This document shows, one piece after another, positions 16,479-26,377 of a DNA stretch of 64,000 bases. The notes below the pieces were generated by a model that ran no database searches, was not told the DNA's origin, and was given only the letters and a program-made list of their open reading frames with translations. The stretch lies in the NCBI RefSeq assembly GCF_012726295.1, contig NZ_JABAOB010000001.1, forward strand, positions 1,116,001-1,180,000, written 5' to 3'. Position numbers and translations under genes: made by a program. Within the stretch, counting starts at the first letter, position 1. Every line of letters begins with the position of its first letter. This stretch comes from Chitinophaga sp. Ak27 (GTDB lineage Bacteria > Bacteroidota > Bacteroidia > Chitinophagales > Chitinophagaceae).

Positions 16479-19052
16479 TTATGCCAATTGCAAAGACATT
16501 TTCTTACCTGCCACCACCGCGTGCGTGGCAGGTATAGTTCCATACGCCACCTTCAGCGAAGGCACTCCCTTCTTCCAGCTCACCGTACCAAAACCGGTAT
16601 TCGTGGAAATAAAACTGCTGAAATCGCCTACCCGGGAATCGATATACAACACCCGATCCACGGCATCGTAGCGCACGCCGGTCAGCGCCTGTAACAATCC
16701 GTAGCTCGACATGGCCCTGGCATACCAATGCCCGCACTCGTACTCATTGAAAGGATTACGCACAATACCGTCGTATCGCTGACGGCACGCACGCACGATC
16801 TCTAATCCCTTTTCCACTTCACTATGAAACATCAGGTGAGCTGCTACCTGGTATTCGATGCCCGTCCATACCTCGTTGCTATATACAAAGGGAAGCGACA
16901 GCATGCCTCCCTTAGGCCAGGAGCACAGCAACAGACCGCCCTCCGCTCCCAGTGCATAGGTGGAGCGTTGCGGGTTTACATGGGTGCTCAGATCCTTTTT
17001 CAGATTGTATTTGTGTACCGCCAGCAAATGACTTTTGGCTTTGGAGGCATCAACAGGTTCTTCCAGTCCACACACGCTGGCTATCCAGGCTCCCAGTATA
17101 CCGTCGGACAGGCAGCCGGCTCCGTACTGGTATTTGGGGCCCTCTTTTTTCAGCAACATCAATGCTTCTTCCGCGTATTGTGTACTGAACGACTGTGCCT
17201 TTACCGGGTCGGGTGCTTTTAAGCCCGTCCACTTAATTTGCTGTATAAAAAATTCGCCGTTGTATAAAGTCGTTTCCAATGCCTGCTTCCCTTTCTCATA
17301 AAGGCTGTTGTAGGCCGCTATCTCCTGTTGCAGGAATGTGCCCATGTGCATGATGGCCTTCAATGCGCCCAGGTAAAAACTGGTACACATGCTGGTAGGG
17401 CCCCAGAATTCAATGTCGTAGGTATTATGATGTGGTTCTTCCACCAGTCCTTTTCCTTCGGGATCCCAGGTGCGGATACAATAGTCCATGCTCACTTTTA
17501 CCAGCGGATACATTTTCTTCAGCCAGTTGTGGTCGCCACTGATGCGCCAGTCGCGGTATACCTTCATGACCCCACCCAGCTGTCCATCTGCTGCCGAGTG
17601 AAAATTATGGACCAGCGGAGAGATCGGCAGATTGGCGCGGAAACCCTGGTGGCCTTCGGCATTTTGATTTTCGTTAAACTCCGTGTTGCGTAAACTTCTT
17701 TCCAATGCAGGAAACAAGTGAGGCACGGCCTGCGCATAATTCCATACGTGGGTACAGCTGCCGTGGCAACTACCCCAGGTGTCGCCGGAGCCTTCCCAGC
17801 ACCAGAAGCGCCCATCATGCTGCCGCATGACAGTAGCCGATTTCAGGATAGTAAGATTGGCAGCCACCGCTTCCAGCACTTCCGGTGGCAAAGAGCTGCT
17901 ATAAAAAGTATCGGTAAAGCGTTGTGTGTTTTCCTGAAGGGTATCGTAATGCCGGGTCCAATACCCAGCTACCGCCAGTATGCTGTCAAACCGGCTGCTG
18001 TACCAGGGTTTATAATATGGTGGCGTTCCCGGTTTGTTGCTAATGGTGTCGCCTATACGCAATTTGGAATCCGGTACATACCAGGCCATCATCACGCGAA
18101 TAGTTTTCTTTTCACCTGGTTGCAGGCGGAAAGGTACAAACAGGGATGCGCCGGGTGCATCCTGTGCCACGGGTGGGGTGTTGCGGGTATTACCCTCTTT
18201 CAGCGTGTTCCATACCATGGTGAGGGGATCGAACCAGTTACCACGAAACCAGCAATGATCCACTACGGTTTCGCTGTCGTTGGTATAGATAGCAAAGTGC
18301 CCCTGCTTCTCCGGTGCATCAGCAAGGGCGGCCTGTGATAATATAAATCCATTGGCGTAAGGTTTTATAGCATTGCCAGCGTCGCCCTGGCGCATAAAGT
18401 TCCGGGCGTTGTAAGAGAAAACATATTCTTCCGCCTGGTTATCTTTATTGGTAAACTGGTATTCCAGGGCGCCGATGGGCATGCTGGCATGGTCTTCATC
18501 TGTGGGAATAAAAGGGCTCCAGCCCTTTATGCTTACCAGCAATGGCAGTTGCGGATCGGCGAGCGTGATATGAGCAAAGGGAAAACGAGCCTGCAATGTG
18601 GCCGTTTTAAACCGGGGTAATCCCCAGGTAGCGCCGCCAGTACCTCCAAGGCCTGCGTCGCGTTGTCCAAATTTTTTCCAGTCGGGCACCGGGCCTTCCA
18701 GCACCCGTGCCTGTCCGGGCGTACCTTTCAGACTAATAGCGGCGAACATAGCCGGCTCGTGAAACATTTCGGGGTTATGGCGCACTGATAAATGAGAGAT
18801 AGCGCCGGTGCCTTCCAGGCAAAACATGCCAGCCCCGATGCCGCCTATAGGAAATGCCGGCCGGTTGTTGTATTTACCGGTATAAACGCCGTTGAATTTC
18901 CGCCGGGTACCGGTTTCCTTGTTATCCCGTTTTTCATCGTCAACTGGCGGGTGAGCCGCTGCAGCTACCGAAGGCAGGGCGGTTACGCCGAAAGAGGCAA
19001 TGGCTACATTTTTCAGGAAAGAACGCCGGTTGTTATCTTTTTTCATACGCAT
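16479..19052 (-). CDS. Exported GH116 (GBA2-type, DUF608) glycoside hydrolase
   Basis: An 857-residue enzyme with a twin-arginine signal (NNRRSFLKNVAIASFG). It has the GH116 layout: an N-terminal beta-domain beginning FPIGGIGAGMFCLEGTGA and a C-terminal alpha/alpha-barrel with FWCWEGSGDTWGSCHGSCTHVW, the nucleophile region LVEEPHHNTYDIEFWGPTS and the acid/base region GCLSDGILGAWIA. GH116 members cleave beta-glucosides, beta-xylosides or N-acetylglucosaminides; substrate here is unknown. A LacI-type operator 100 bp upstream of the start links it to the convergent pentose operon. An in-frame ATG two codons later (19046) is an equally good start. Confidence 0.88.
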   Translation of the reverse strand: MRMKKDNNRRSFLKNVAIASFGVTALPSVAAAAHPPVDDEKRDNKETGTRRKFNGVYTGKYNNRPAFPIGGIGAGMFCLEGTGAISHLSVRHNPEMFHEPAMFAAISLKGTPGQARVLEGPVPDWKKFGQRDAGLGGTGGATWGLPRFKTATLQARFPFAHITLADPQLPLLVSIKGWSPFIPTDEDHASMPIGALEYQFTNKDNQAEEYVFSYNARNFMRQGDAGNAIKPYANGFILSQAALADAPEKQGHFAIYTNDSETVVDHCWFRGNWFDPLTMVWNTLKEGNTRNTPPVAQDAPGASLFVPFRLQPGEKKTIRVMMAWYVPDSKLRIGDTISNKPGTPPYYKPWYSSRFDSILAVAGYWTRHYDTLQENTQRFTDTFYSSSLPPEVLEAVAANLTILKSATVMRQHDGRFWCWEGSGDTWGSCHGSCTHVWNYAQAVPHLFPALERSLRNTEFNENQNAEGHQGFRANLPISPLVHNFHSAADGQLGGVMKVYRDWRISGDHNWLKKMYPLVKVSMDYCIRTWDPEGKGLVEEPHHNTYDIEFWGPTSMCTSFYLGALKAIMHMGTFLQQEIAAYNSLYEKGKQALETTLYNGEFFIQQIKWTGLKAPDPVKAQSFSTQYAEEALMLLKKEGPKYQYGAGCLSDGILGAWIASVCGLEEPVDASKAKSHLLAVHKYNLKKDLSTHVNPQRSTYALGAEGGLLLCSWPKGGMLSLPFVYSNEVWTGIEYQVAAHLMFHSEVEKGLEIVRACRQRYDGIVRNPFNEYECGHWYARAMSSYGLLQALTGVRYDAVDRVLYIDSRVGDFSSFISTNTGFGTVSWKKGVPSLKVAYGTIPATHAVVAGKKMSLQLA

Positions 19053-19152
19053 ATTTTTTTGAGATGGATGCCGGGTCGGTCGTCTTCATACGCCGATCCT
19101 GGTTACATAGCCCATAACGGGAACACCTGTTTGTTAATATGGGCAACAAAAT

Positions 19153-19168
19153 GCTTAATCGTTTAAGC
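19153..19168. promoter_or_regulatory. LacI-type operator upstream of the GH116 gene
   Basis: GCTTAATCGTTTAAGC matches the operator consensus of this locus at 15 of 16 positions. It lies 100 bp upstream of the GH116 start codon, between that gene and the preceding minus-strand operon's terminator. Confidence 0.65.
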
Positions 19169-19225
19169 GAATCTGTCTAAAAATAAATAATTCATCGTTG
19201 GGAAACAATGCTTTTTTGTGGAGGA

Positions 19226-19275
19226 ATAAAAAATAAAGCAGGTGCTCCCCATTAAAGGGAACACCTGCTTTATAG
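19226..19275 (-). terminator. Intrinsic terminator of the SusC/SusD/metallohydrolase operon
   Basis: Inverted repeat with arms around 19233-19249 and 19257-19273 (ATAAAGCAGGTG and its complement, one mismatch further in). On the minus strand the stem follows the stop of the DUF4302-like gene and is trailed by TTTATTTTTTATT, so it ends that operon. Confidence 0.75.
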
Positions 19276-19289
19276 GAAATGACAATCGT

Positions 19290-20267
19290 TTACGGTCTCG
19301 CTTCCAGCAAGCCTGTAATCACTTCATTCCCATTTTTATCCACGGCAAACACCGTTACTTTAGCGCGATCGTTACTCACTGCCCGCACGATCAGGTGATC
19401 GGTTTTCAACTTCTTAATGATTGCCCGGGGTAAGTCGATAAACAGCCATCCTGGAGAAAATCCATTGTCTACGTGGGAGAAAAAGCTATTATTACCCAGG
19501 TGATACAAACTGAAATAATCCGGATCTCCGTTTACCGCCACTGCAGCCGGATACATTTTCATATCCCGGTTAAACGGCACATAGGCGTTCAGGAATGCCA
19601 GGTCATCCGGCCCCATCGCGAAGAATGCCATGCTGAGAGAACTGGGGGCGGATCCATTTTGATAGGTCAACTGCAATACGTTGATGCTGCTCTTCTGAAA
19701 AGGCGATGCCGCTGACAGCAATAGCGAACGCAGGTTGAAGGGGTTATCAAACCAGGTGATAGGCGCTTTTAAACGAATCATCTTCATGGGAATACCTCCT
19801 TCCGACTGGTAGGTTTGCCCCTTACGATAAGGTTGTATATCTATAGTATCCTGGCCTACGTTCAGTACTTTAAAAAAGAAATCGCTGATGCCGCCCGATT
19901 CGTTCCAGCCTGAGAACACACTGCCGCTGGCAAAGCTCAGCAAAGGGGCACCGGTAGCGCTGCTCACGTCAAACAAAGTGGGCGTGGTGGCATTGGATAC
20001 CGGGAATGGCGATTTCGAAGTATAGGTACGGCTGGCCGTATCAAACTTCAGGATGATGGGGGTAGCACTCAGCACCGCCGTATCCGGGTTGGGCACGTAG
20101 ATCACCCAGCCATTGGGCGCATCTGCCAGCCGCTGCAGAATTTGTGTATTGAGCCGGTCCTGTTTAGCCGATAGCTCATCCAGGTTAAAATCCTTTTCAT
20201 ATTTTGTACACCCCACCATACTTGCCACCATCGCCAGGGCTATCAGGAGTTGATATGTAGTTTTCAT
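19290..20267 (-). CDS. DUF4302-like lipoprotein
   Basis: A 325-residue predicted lipoprotein with signal peptide MKTTYQLLIALAMVASMVGC and lipobox MVGC. The segment DRLNTQILQRLADAPNGWVIYV resembles the start of DUF4302 proteins, which occur as the last gene of SusC/SusD/zinc-peptidase operons. This order is seen here, with the metallohydrolase gene 29 bp upstream. No catalytic motif is visible; beta-rich. Likely surface-exposed and part of the same uptake complex. The frame is open seven codons further upstream, but the ATG at 20267 gives the correct lipoprotein signal. Confidence 0.7.
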   Translation of the reverse strand: MKTTYQLLIALAMVASMVGCTKYEKDFNLDELSAKQDRLNTQILQRLADAPNGWVIYVPNPDTAVLSATPIILKFDTASRTYTSKSPFPVSNATTPTLFDVSSATGAPLLSFASGSVFSGWNESGGISDFFFKVLNVGQDTIDIQPYRKGQTYQSEGGIPMKMIRLKAPITWFDNPFNLRSLLLSAASPFQKSSINVLQLTYQNGSAPSSLSMAFFAMGPDDLAFLNAYVPFNRDMKMYPAAVAVNGDPDYFSLYHLGNNSFFSHVDNGFSPGWLFIDLPRAIIKKLKTDHLIVRAVSNDRAKVTVFAVDKNGNEVITGLLEARP

Positions 20268-20296
20268 TTTCCCTTTTTTTAATGTCATTAAATACG

Positions 20297-21145
20297 TTAG
20301 GGTACCAGCGCCATCACGGTAGAATCCAGCTTTACCTTCATCAGGTGCAGGTCGATACCTTTGCTCAGGTAAAAAGCGTTGACCATCTTATACTTCTTTT
20401 CCAGTTTTGGATTGATGGCGGCAATGCGGAGCACTTCCGACTTGGGCAGCCGAATGATGGTTTCTACCGTAGTGGCAAAATCCTCTTCTGGTAAATATCC
20501 CCCGTAAGCCGTAAAAAATCCGTCCTGGTTTGCCTGTTCATCTGTTTTATACTGGAACTGTAAATCGTAGTAAGTCCCTTGTGATACCTGGTCATATCCT
20601 ATTGGGCGCCCAAACTTCTGATCCAGCTGATGTGCATGTTCGTGGTATACGGTGCAGATATGGTCCCTGATCCACCCCCGGTCCAACACGTAGTTATCCA
20701 CATCTCCCATACCTAACCGGTAATACTGGGCGTTCAATCCTGCGCCGGCAGCGGGCCCTGAGTTCAACGAGTTAAAGTGGATACCGGTTCCTACCGTCAG
20801 GAATTCGATCGGTATCTGGTGTTTGGAAAACTCCGGTGCATAGATGCTGATCGGTTCCAGCCACATTTTTTCCACCACTACTTTCGTATAGGGCTTGGCT
20901 TTATCATATTTGGCGGGCACAAAAAAAGTAGTCGGGTCAATTACCCGGGGTTCGAACTTATAAATAACCCGCAATCCATATTTTTGCTGAATGGTATCTA
21001 TCAGGCTATCCAGCCCATTTCTCAGCGCTCCCCTGGGAAAATAATCGATGGTATCGTTGATCATCGGCTGCTTGTCTTTCACACAAGAGAAACAGATCAG
21101 ACTGATCACTGCAGTTATGACAGATAATTTGATTACTTGTTTCAT
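20297..21145 (-). CDS. SusC/SusD-associated zinc metallohydrolase lipoprotein (HExxH)
   Basis: A 282-residue lipoprotein: MKQVIKLSVITAVISLICFSC with lipobox CFSC. The zinc motif HExxH is present at residues 168-172 (HEHAH in TVYHEHAHQLDQKF), with a downstream acidic region (PEEDFATTVETI) that could supply the third ligand. This matches the family of substrate-import-associated zinc metallohydrolase lipoproteins (putative zinc-binding metallopeptidases found beside SusC/SusD pairs). It probably trims a protein, peptide or glycopeptide at the cell surface for import by the SusC/SusD pair upstream. The gap to SusD is 20 bp. Confidence 0.88.
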   Translation of the reverse strand: MKQVIKLSVITAVISLICFSCVKDKQPMINDTIDYFPRGALRNGLDSLIDTIQQKYGLRVIYKFEPRVIDPTTFFVPAKYDKAKPYTKVVVEKMWLEPISIYAPEFSKHQIPIEFLTVGTGIHFNSLNSGPAAGAGLNAQYYRLGMGDVDNYVLDRGWIRDHICTVYHEHAHQLDQKFGRPIGYDQVSQGTYYDLQFQYKTDEQANQDGFFTAYGGYLPEEDFATTVETIIRLPKSEVLRIAAINPKLEKKYKMVNAFYLSKGIDLHLMKVKLDSTVMALVP

Positions 21146-21165
21146 AATAAGAAGTTTGCAGGTGG

Positions 21166-22638
21166 TTATCTGGGATTTAATTCAGAGGCAATAGGTACGT
21201 TCCGTTCCTGTTCCAAACGTGGTATCTGCAAGGCTTTCCGCAGATCGCCGGCAGTCAGTACATCTGCCGGAGGGCCGCCTCTGGAGGTGCGATGCTCTAC
21301 TCTTAGCCCCAGCCTTTTTACATCGTACCAACGCAATCCTTCATTTACAAATTCCTTCCTTCTCTCCAACAACACTATATCCAGTAACGCCTGTTTCGTG
21401 ATAGCTGGATCCAGTGCCATATAGGGCACATATCTTTCCTTACGGATGGATTCCACATCGGCCAGTGCGCCGGCGATAGCATTACCGTTAGTGCTTCTCA
21501 GCAGGGCTTCTGCGTGATTGAGCAGTACTTCTTCCATGCTGAAGTAAGGTGTTTTAATGGGCGTGTTATTCGGACTGTTAGGCTGCGTGCCATACTTGAT
21601 GGCAATCAGCCGCCGGTCAATTACCGTACCTACTGCCGTAAACACCCTTCTTCTAAGATCGCTGGTACCTGCTGGCTGAAACAGCGGAACAATGGAGTCG
21701 CTGGGGAAAAAACCACAAATAGAAAAGCCGGTTGGGGTAATGGGCGACAGGTTAGTCACATAGGATAACATCAACAAATTAGGATGAGAAGCCGGGTCCA
21801 TATACCTTGCTGCAAAAAAAGGCAAGCCGTTGGATTGCTGGAAAACAAGATCCGCCGCCAGGTTCCGGACGATACGTCCCTTTTCCGCGATCACGGCATC
21901 TGCATATTTAACTGATTCATCCCATTCTCCCTTATACAGTTTAATACGGGAAAGAAAAGCATTAGCACTGGCGACGGAAAAATGGTAAGGGTTGGCCGGT
22001 ACATACGTGCCTCCTTTTTGTAACAACGCAAGGCCGTCGGTAGCGTCTTTTTCTACCTGGTCGTATACCTGCTTCACCGTATTGCGATGGTAGAAGTTTA
22101 TATTCCCTTTATTGATTTCAGTCACCAGCGGAATGCCCAGGTCTTTGGCTGCCGTGGCCGCATTGTAGTGTTGTCCAAAAAGGTTCACCAATATAAAATG
22201 ACAATAGGCGCGGACCAGCAGGGCCTCTCCTTTTACCGCCGCTTTTTGTTCCGGCGACCCGGTGGCCGCATCAATACCTTCTGTGACTAAATTAGCATAG
22301 TATATTTTTGAATAGAACCCTGCGTAGGCCACTGCCGGTCCGGTGTTAATATTATCCGGGTAATCATCTTTCCATAAATACATGGGCAGGTAGGCACTGA
22401 TGTTGGAAGCCTGCGCCAGCTGCGCATGAAAGTCATAGTCGTCGGTAAGAATGTCTGTAAACAGGTCATGTCTTACCGGGTAGGCATTTACCAATACTTT
22501 GGCATACTGATCGGCCGATTCTATTTGCGCTCGGTTATCATATGCTTCTTCTGTAAACTTCTTACAACCTGTCATTCCCCCGCAGAAGAGCAACAGTAAC
22601 ATCGCCAGGTTGCTTATTTTCAGAGCTGTCTTTACCAT
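21166..22638 (-). CDS. SusD/RagB-family lipoprotein
   Basis: A 490-residue SusD-like surface lipoprotein with signal peptide and lipobox MTGC. Family segments include LVRAYCHFILVNLFGQHYN in the TPR-like part and LLNHAEALLR, LLERRKEFVNEGLRWYDVKRLG near the C-terminus. It starts 11 bp after the SusC stop. With the HExxH and DUF4302-like lipoproteins downstream it forms an uptake complex whose substrate is more likely proteinaceous or peptide-linked than a plain polysaccharide; this is inference from the metallohydrolase. Confidence 0.93.
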   Translation of the reverse strand: MVKTALKISNLAMLLLLFCGGMTGCKKFTEEAYDNRAQIESADQYAKVLVNAYPVRHDLFTDILTDDYDFHAQLAQASNISAYLPMYLWKDDYPDNINTGPAVAYAGFYSKIYYANLVTEGIDAATGSPEQKAAVKGEALLVRAYCHFILVNLFGQHYNAATAAKDLGIPLVTEINKGNINFYHRNTVKQVYDQVEKDATDGLALLQKGGTYVPANPYHFSVASANAFLSRIKLYKGEWDESVKYADAVIAEKGRIVRNLAADLVFQQSNGLPFFAARYMDPASHPNLLMLSYVTNLSPITPTGFSICGFFPSDSIVPLFQPAGTSDLRRRVFTAVGTVIDRRLIAIKYGTQPNSPNNTPIKTPYFSMEEVLLNHAEALLRSTNGNAIAGALADVESIRKERYVPYMALDPAITKQALLDIVLLERRKEFVNEGLRWYDVKRLGLRVEHRTSRGGPPADVLTAGDLRKALQIPRLEQERNVPIASELNPR

Positions 22639-22649
22639 AGCTGAATATT

Positions 22650-25600
22650 TTAAAATTGGGCGTTTAATCTGAGTGTATAAGATGTAGGATTAGGGAGATT
22701 GACACCCGAAATAATGCTTTGCGGATCTACTCCACGTAAGTCCCTGTCGGCCCAGAAATAAAGATTGTTGGCAGCGAGCGACAAACGAGCCATTTTCAAC
22801 GGGCTTGCTTTCTTCGGTACAAAGTCGTACGACAAAGTAACTTCACTCAACCGGAGCACTGCGGCATTTACCACCATCAGGTCGCTCCTGTTGTAGGCAA
22901 ACTCCCGTTGAATAAAAGCAGCCTGGTTATAGGCGTCCTGGATATTGGATACCAGGCCGGGGATATTGGTGATCTTCTCGTCACCAGGAACACGCCAACG
23001 GGCAGCCACATCTTTTTGGGTAGCCAGGTTGTCGTCGTAAATGCTGCTGATAATAGGGTTTCTGAATACTTTATTGCCAAAGCTATAAGTGAAAAACACC
23101 CGTAACTCGAATGATTTATAGTTGAAGCTGTTGGTAAAAGAGCCGGTTACGGTTGGATCACGGGAACCCTGGTATGCAATCAGTGAGTCATCCTGTGAAG
23201 ACAGCACAATGTTACTGTACTTGTTATTCTTTGCCCCATAAAACAGGGGTTGTCCCATATTATCCAGGCCGGCAAAACGATAGGCGTATAAGCCGTTCAG
23301 TGGCTTGCCCACTTCTCCATAACCTGTTGGCGCTGTTTTCTGGGTTAACAATGGTGAAAAAATACCTTGTGTTAGCCTGTTCTTCACCTGCCCCACCAGC
23401 ACATTGAAGTTCCAGTGAAAATCCCGCGTGCGTACAATGTCTTTAATCCCGAGGGTTACATCTATCCCTTTATTGGTCATACTGGCCCAGTTGATCGTTT
23501 TGGTACTGAAGCCATCCTCATAGGATACGTTCCTGGATGCTACCAAGTCTTTGTTGGCGCGGTTATAGTATTCTGCTGTGAGGGTAATTTTGTTGAACAA
23601 TCCTACGTCAATACCCACACTGGTGGTATAATCTTTTTCCCAGTTGAGGTTATATAATTCCGGGGAGAGGATGTTAATGCCTAACTCATCATAGTTAGGA
23701 TCGCCGCGGTAATAGTTTTGGTATTTGGCATTTAAGGCCGGAGAACTTTGCCATGCGTTCCCTCGTAAGGCATAGCTACCTCTTACTTTCAGGAAATCTA
23801 TTTTGCCGGCGCTGTTCAGCTGCTCCATAAATTTCTCGCGGCTTACGTTCCAGGCCAGCCCGATACTATAGTTAGGCAGGAACCGGGTTTTGGTGGCAGA
23901 ACCAAACAAGTTGCTGCCATCTACCCTGGCGGCCAGGTCTACGATATACTTGTCATCGAATACGTAGTTGGTATTGAGAAAGAAAGCCGTTTTATTTTCC
24001 CGTGTAAATGTTTCCGTATAATATGGCTCATTCTTTTCAATGGCCGCTCTTAATGCCAGGGGGCTGGGGGAAATAATTTTACCAGCATAATACTGGTATC
24101 CCCATCCCCGGGTGGAGGTCGTATTAACTTTATCACTGCCTATTTCGAAGCCGCCAAATACGTTGACAACATGCAGGCGATTAAAAGCATGGTTCCAGTT
24201 TAACGCGTGTCGCATCGTTAAAAAACTTCCCCGGGCGGTTTGCTGATCAAGGATACCGCCTGTGGGCAAAATCGTTTGTGGTATAGCGTTAGGATCGTTC
24301 GGATCTTTATACAGCAGGGTATTTAGGTTGGCGATAGACAGCGGGGAGGCTACCCGGTAAGCGGCAGCCACATTGGATCTTTCAGTCATCACGTGGCTCA
24401 GGTCTGCGCTGGTTTTCCGGGCCGACATCAGCGTTTCATACGTGAGCCCCGGGATGATTTTGTACGTCAGCTTCAACGCTGTTCTGATATCTGTGCTGCT
24501 AAGTGTATTGAAATTTTCACGCAGCTCATTCAATACATTGAACGGCGCGAAATCGCGCAGGTAATATTTGTAGTTACCATTTTCATCATAGGGCACCATA
24601 GCACGGCTGGTATTCACCGCATAGCTGAATGGGTTGAGGTCGAAGTTACGGGACGACTGGCCATTACGGGTACTGCTGTTGAACGTTCCCGGAGTGAGCT
24701 GATCCCGGTAGGTGAAGTTGGTGATAAAGTCCACATCCAGCTTTTTGGTAACGTTAATCACGGTACGAAAATTAGCCGTATAGCGGTTGGTATTATATCC
24801 TTTGGCTTGTCCATCGTCGTGCAGGTAGCTGCCGGACAGGAAGTAAGTTGCTTTTTCGCTGCCGCCGCCGATAGAGAGGTTATGTTCCTGTACGAGGTTA
24901 TTCCTGAATAATACCTTAAACCAGTCGGTATTCACTGCGCGGGCTTTATTCAGCAATTCGTTGGCCTGGGCCAGGGTAATATTACGCTGGGTATATTGGT
25001 TATAGATATCTGTAAAGGCGCCGGTGGTGCTCGGGTAGTTTAATACTGAAAGATAACCATAGCGGTAAAGCTCATTGGAAAGCTCCATTTGTTCCTTGGA
25101 GTCCATGAGGTTAAAGGTGGCTACGCTGGGGCGGATGCCGAGTGTCAGGGCGCTTCCTACGTTGACCGTCATCTGTCCTTTTTTTCCTTTTTTGGTAGTG
25201 ATGGATACTACGCCATTGGCGGCGCGGGTACCATAGAGGGAGGTTGCGGATCCATCTTTCAGGATGGCGATATCTTCAATATCTGCGGGGTTTAGGCCAG
25301 CAATGGCAGATCCGAGCAGGGCGGCGGGGTCGCCGGAATATAACTGGTTGGGTTGTATATTGGCAGGAGAGCTAACGGGTACGCCATCTACCACATATAA
25401 GGGTTCCTGGTTAGCGCTGATGGAGGCGCTTCCCCGGATCCTGATCTTTGGCGTACTGCCGAAGGTGGAGGATACGTTTTCTACGCTAACACCGGCTACG
25501 GCGCCCTGCAGCATCCGCGACACATCACCCACGCCCGAACGCTGCAGCAGGGCTTTATCTACCTTGCCTACGGCGCCGGTAAACGTTTCCTTGTTCAACT

Positions 25601-26273
25601 GTTGGAAACCGGTGACGATCACCTCATTCAGTGATTTTTCCGGCACTTTTAATGTCACCTGCAGTGTTTGCCCTTTCTTTACGGGAATTTCGCGAGTCGT
25701 AAAGCCGGGGTTATAGATTACCAGCACATCACCATCAGCGGCAGCGATGGAAAAGCTACCGGTTTTGCTGGTGGTTACCGCAGTACTATATTTTCCTTTC
25801 ACGAAAACAGTCACCCCTGGCAAGGGGGCGCCGGTAGAATCAGTTACCTTACCGGTTACGGGCTCTTGCTGCCGGGTAACGTCTTCCCTTTCGTTTTTTT
25901 TAGCATCATTTTTTGCTGCCGCCGAATCAGGAAAAATAAATACAGAATTTTTACCGATGGTGTATTGCAATCCCTGATTTTTGACGGTCAGGTCCATCAG
26001 GTTGCGCAGCGGCATGTCTTTTACATTCAGGTCTACCGGCTTCATCTCTTTTATCACAGAGGATTTACAGACAACGGCATAAGCGGTTTGTTTTTTAATG
26101 GTGAGAAATACCTCTTCTACGGGTATTTTCTTTCCGGAAATGGAAACGATCTGCGTACTGCCGTTTACGCTGATGTGTAAACACATAATGAGGATGACAA
26201 ATGCAGTCAGCTTCCGCAATAGCTTACTAAGCCGTTCCTTTCCAGGACGACCTTTGCAGGTTGTAAAGTGCAT
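22650..26273 (-). CDS. SusC/RagA-family TonB-dependent receptor with STN domain
   Basis: A 1207-residue outer membrane receptor, the largest in the window. After the signal anchor (about 20-40) comes an STN domain at 45-115, a carboxypeptidase-regulatory-like domain at 139-212 (VTGKVTDSTGAPLPGV) and the segment LNEVIVTGFQQ at 215-225. The last replaces the usual VVGYGTQ form and is typical of SusC proteins linked to metallohydrolase lipoproteins. The plug has DIAILKDGSATSLYGTRAAN. The STN domain indicates signalling to the FecR protein encoded just upstream, which in turn controls the ECF sigma factor. Confidence 0.95.
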   Translation of the reverse strand: MHFTTCKGRPGKERLSKLLRKLTAFVILIMCLHISVNGSTQIVSISGKKIPVEEVFLTIKKQTAYAVVCKSSVIKEMKPVDLNVKDMPLRNLMDLTVKNQGLQYTIGKNSVFIFPDSAAAKNDAKKNEREDVTRQQEPVTGKVTDSTGAPLPGVTVFVKGKYSTAVTTSKTGSFSIAAADGDVLVIYNPGFTTREIPVKKGQTLQVTLKVPEKSLNEVIVTGFQQLNKETFTGAVGKVDKALLQRSGVGDVSRMLQGAVAGVSVENVSSTFGSTPKIRIRGSASISANQEPLYVVDGVPVSSPANIQPNQLYSGDPAALLGSAIAGLNPADIEDIAILKDGSATSLYGTRAANGVVSITTKKGKKGQMTVNVGSALTLGIRPSVATFNLMDSKEQMELSNELYRYGYLSVLNYPSTTGAFTDIYNQYTQRNITLAQANELLNKARAVNTDWFKVLFRNNLVQEHNLSIGGGSEKATYFLSGSYLHDDGQAKGYNTNRYTANFRTVINVTKKLDVDFITNFTYRDQLTPGTFNSSTRNGQSSRNFDLNPFSYAVNTSRAMVPYDENGNYKYYLRDFAPFNVLNELRENFNTLSSTDIRTALKLTYKIIPGLTYETLMSARKTSADLSHVMTERSNVAAAYRVASPLSIANLNTLLYKDPNDPNAIPQTILPTGGILDQQTARGSFLTMRHALNWNHAFNRLHVVNVFGGFEIGSDKVNTTSTRGWGYQYYAGKIISPSPLALRAAIEKNEPYYTETFTRENKTAFFLNTNYVFDDKYIVDLAARVDGSNLFGSATKTRFLPNYSIGLAWNVSREKFMEQLNSAGKIDFLKVRGSYALRGNAWQSSPALNAKYQNYYRGDPNYDELGINILSPELYNLNWEKDYTTSVGIDVGLFNKITLTAEYYNRANKDLVASRNVSYEDGFSTKTINWASMTNKGIDVTLGIKDIVRTRDFHWNFNVLVGQVKNRLTQGIFSPLLTQKTAPTGYGEVGKPLNGLYAYRFAGLDNMGQPLFYGAKNNKYSNIVLSSQDDSLIAYQGSRDPTVTGSFTNSFNYKSFELRVFFTYSFGNKVFRNPIISSIYDDNLATQKDVAARWRVPGDEKITNIPGLVSNIQDAYNQAAFIQREFAYNRSDLMVVNAAVLRLSEVTLSYDFVPKKASPLKMARLSLAANNLYFWADRDLRGVDPQSIISGVNLPNPTSYTLRLNAQF

Positions 26274-26377
26274 AGACTTGGTTTACTTTGATTGATAAAA
26301 TTGCGCTCCCCGTCGTAACGGAACTACAGCTACCTATCTGACTTTCACAGGAACAGGGGTATGCTACTTATTTTTAA

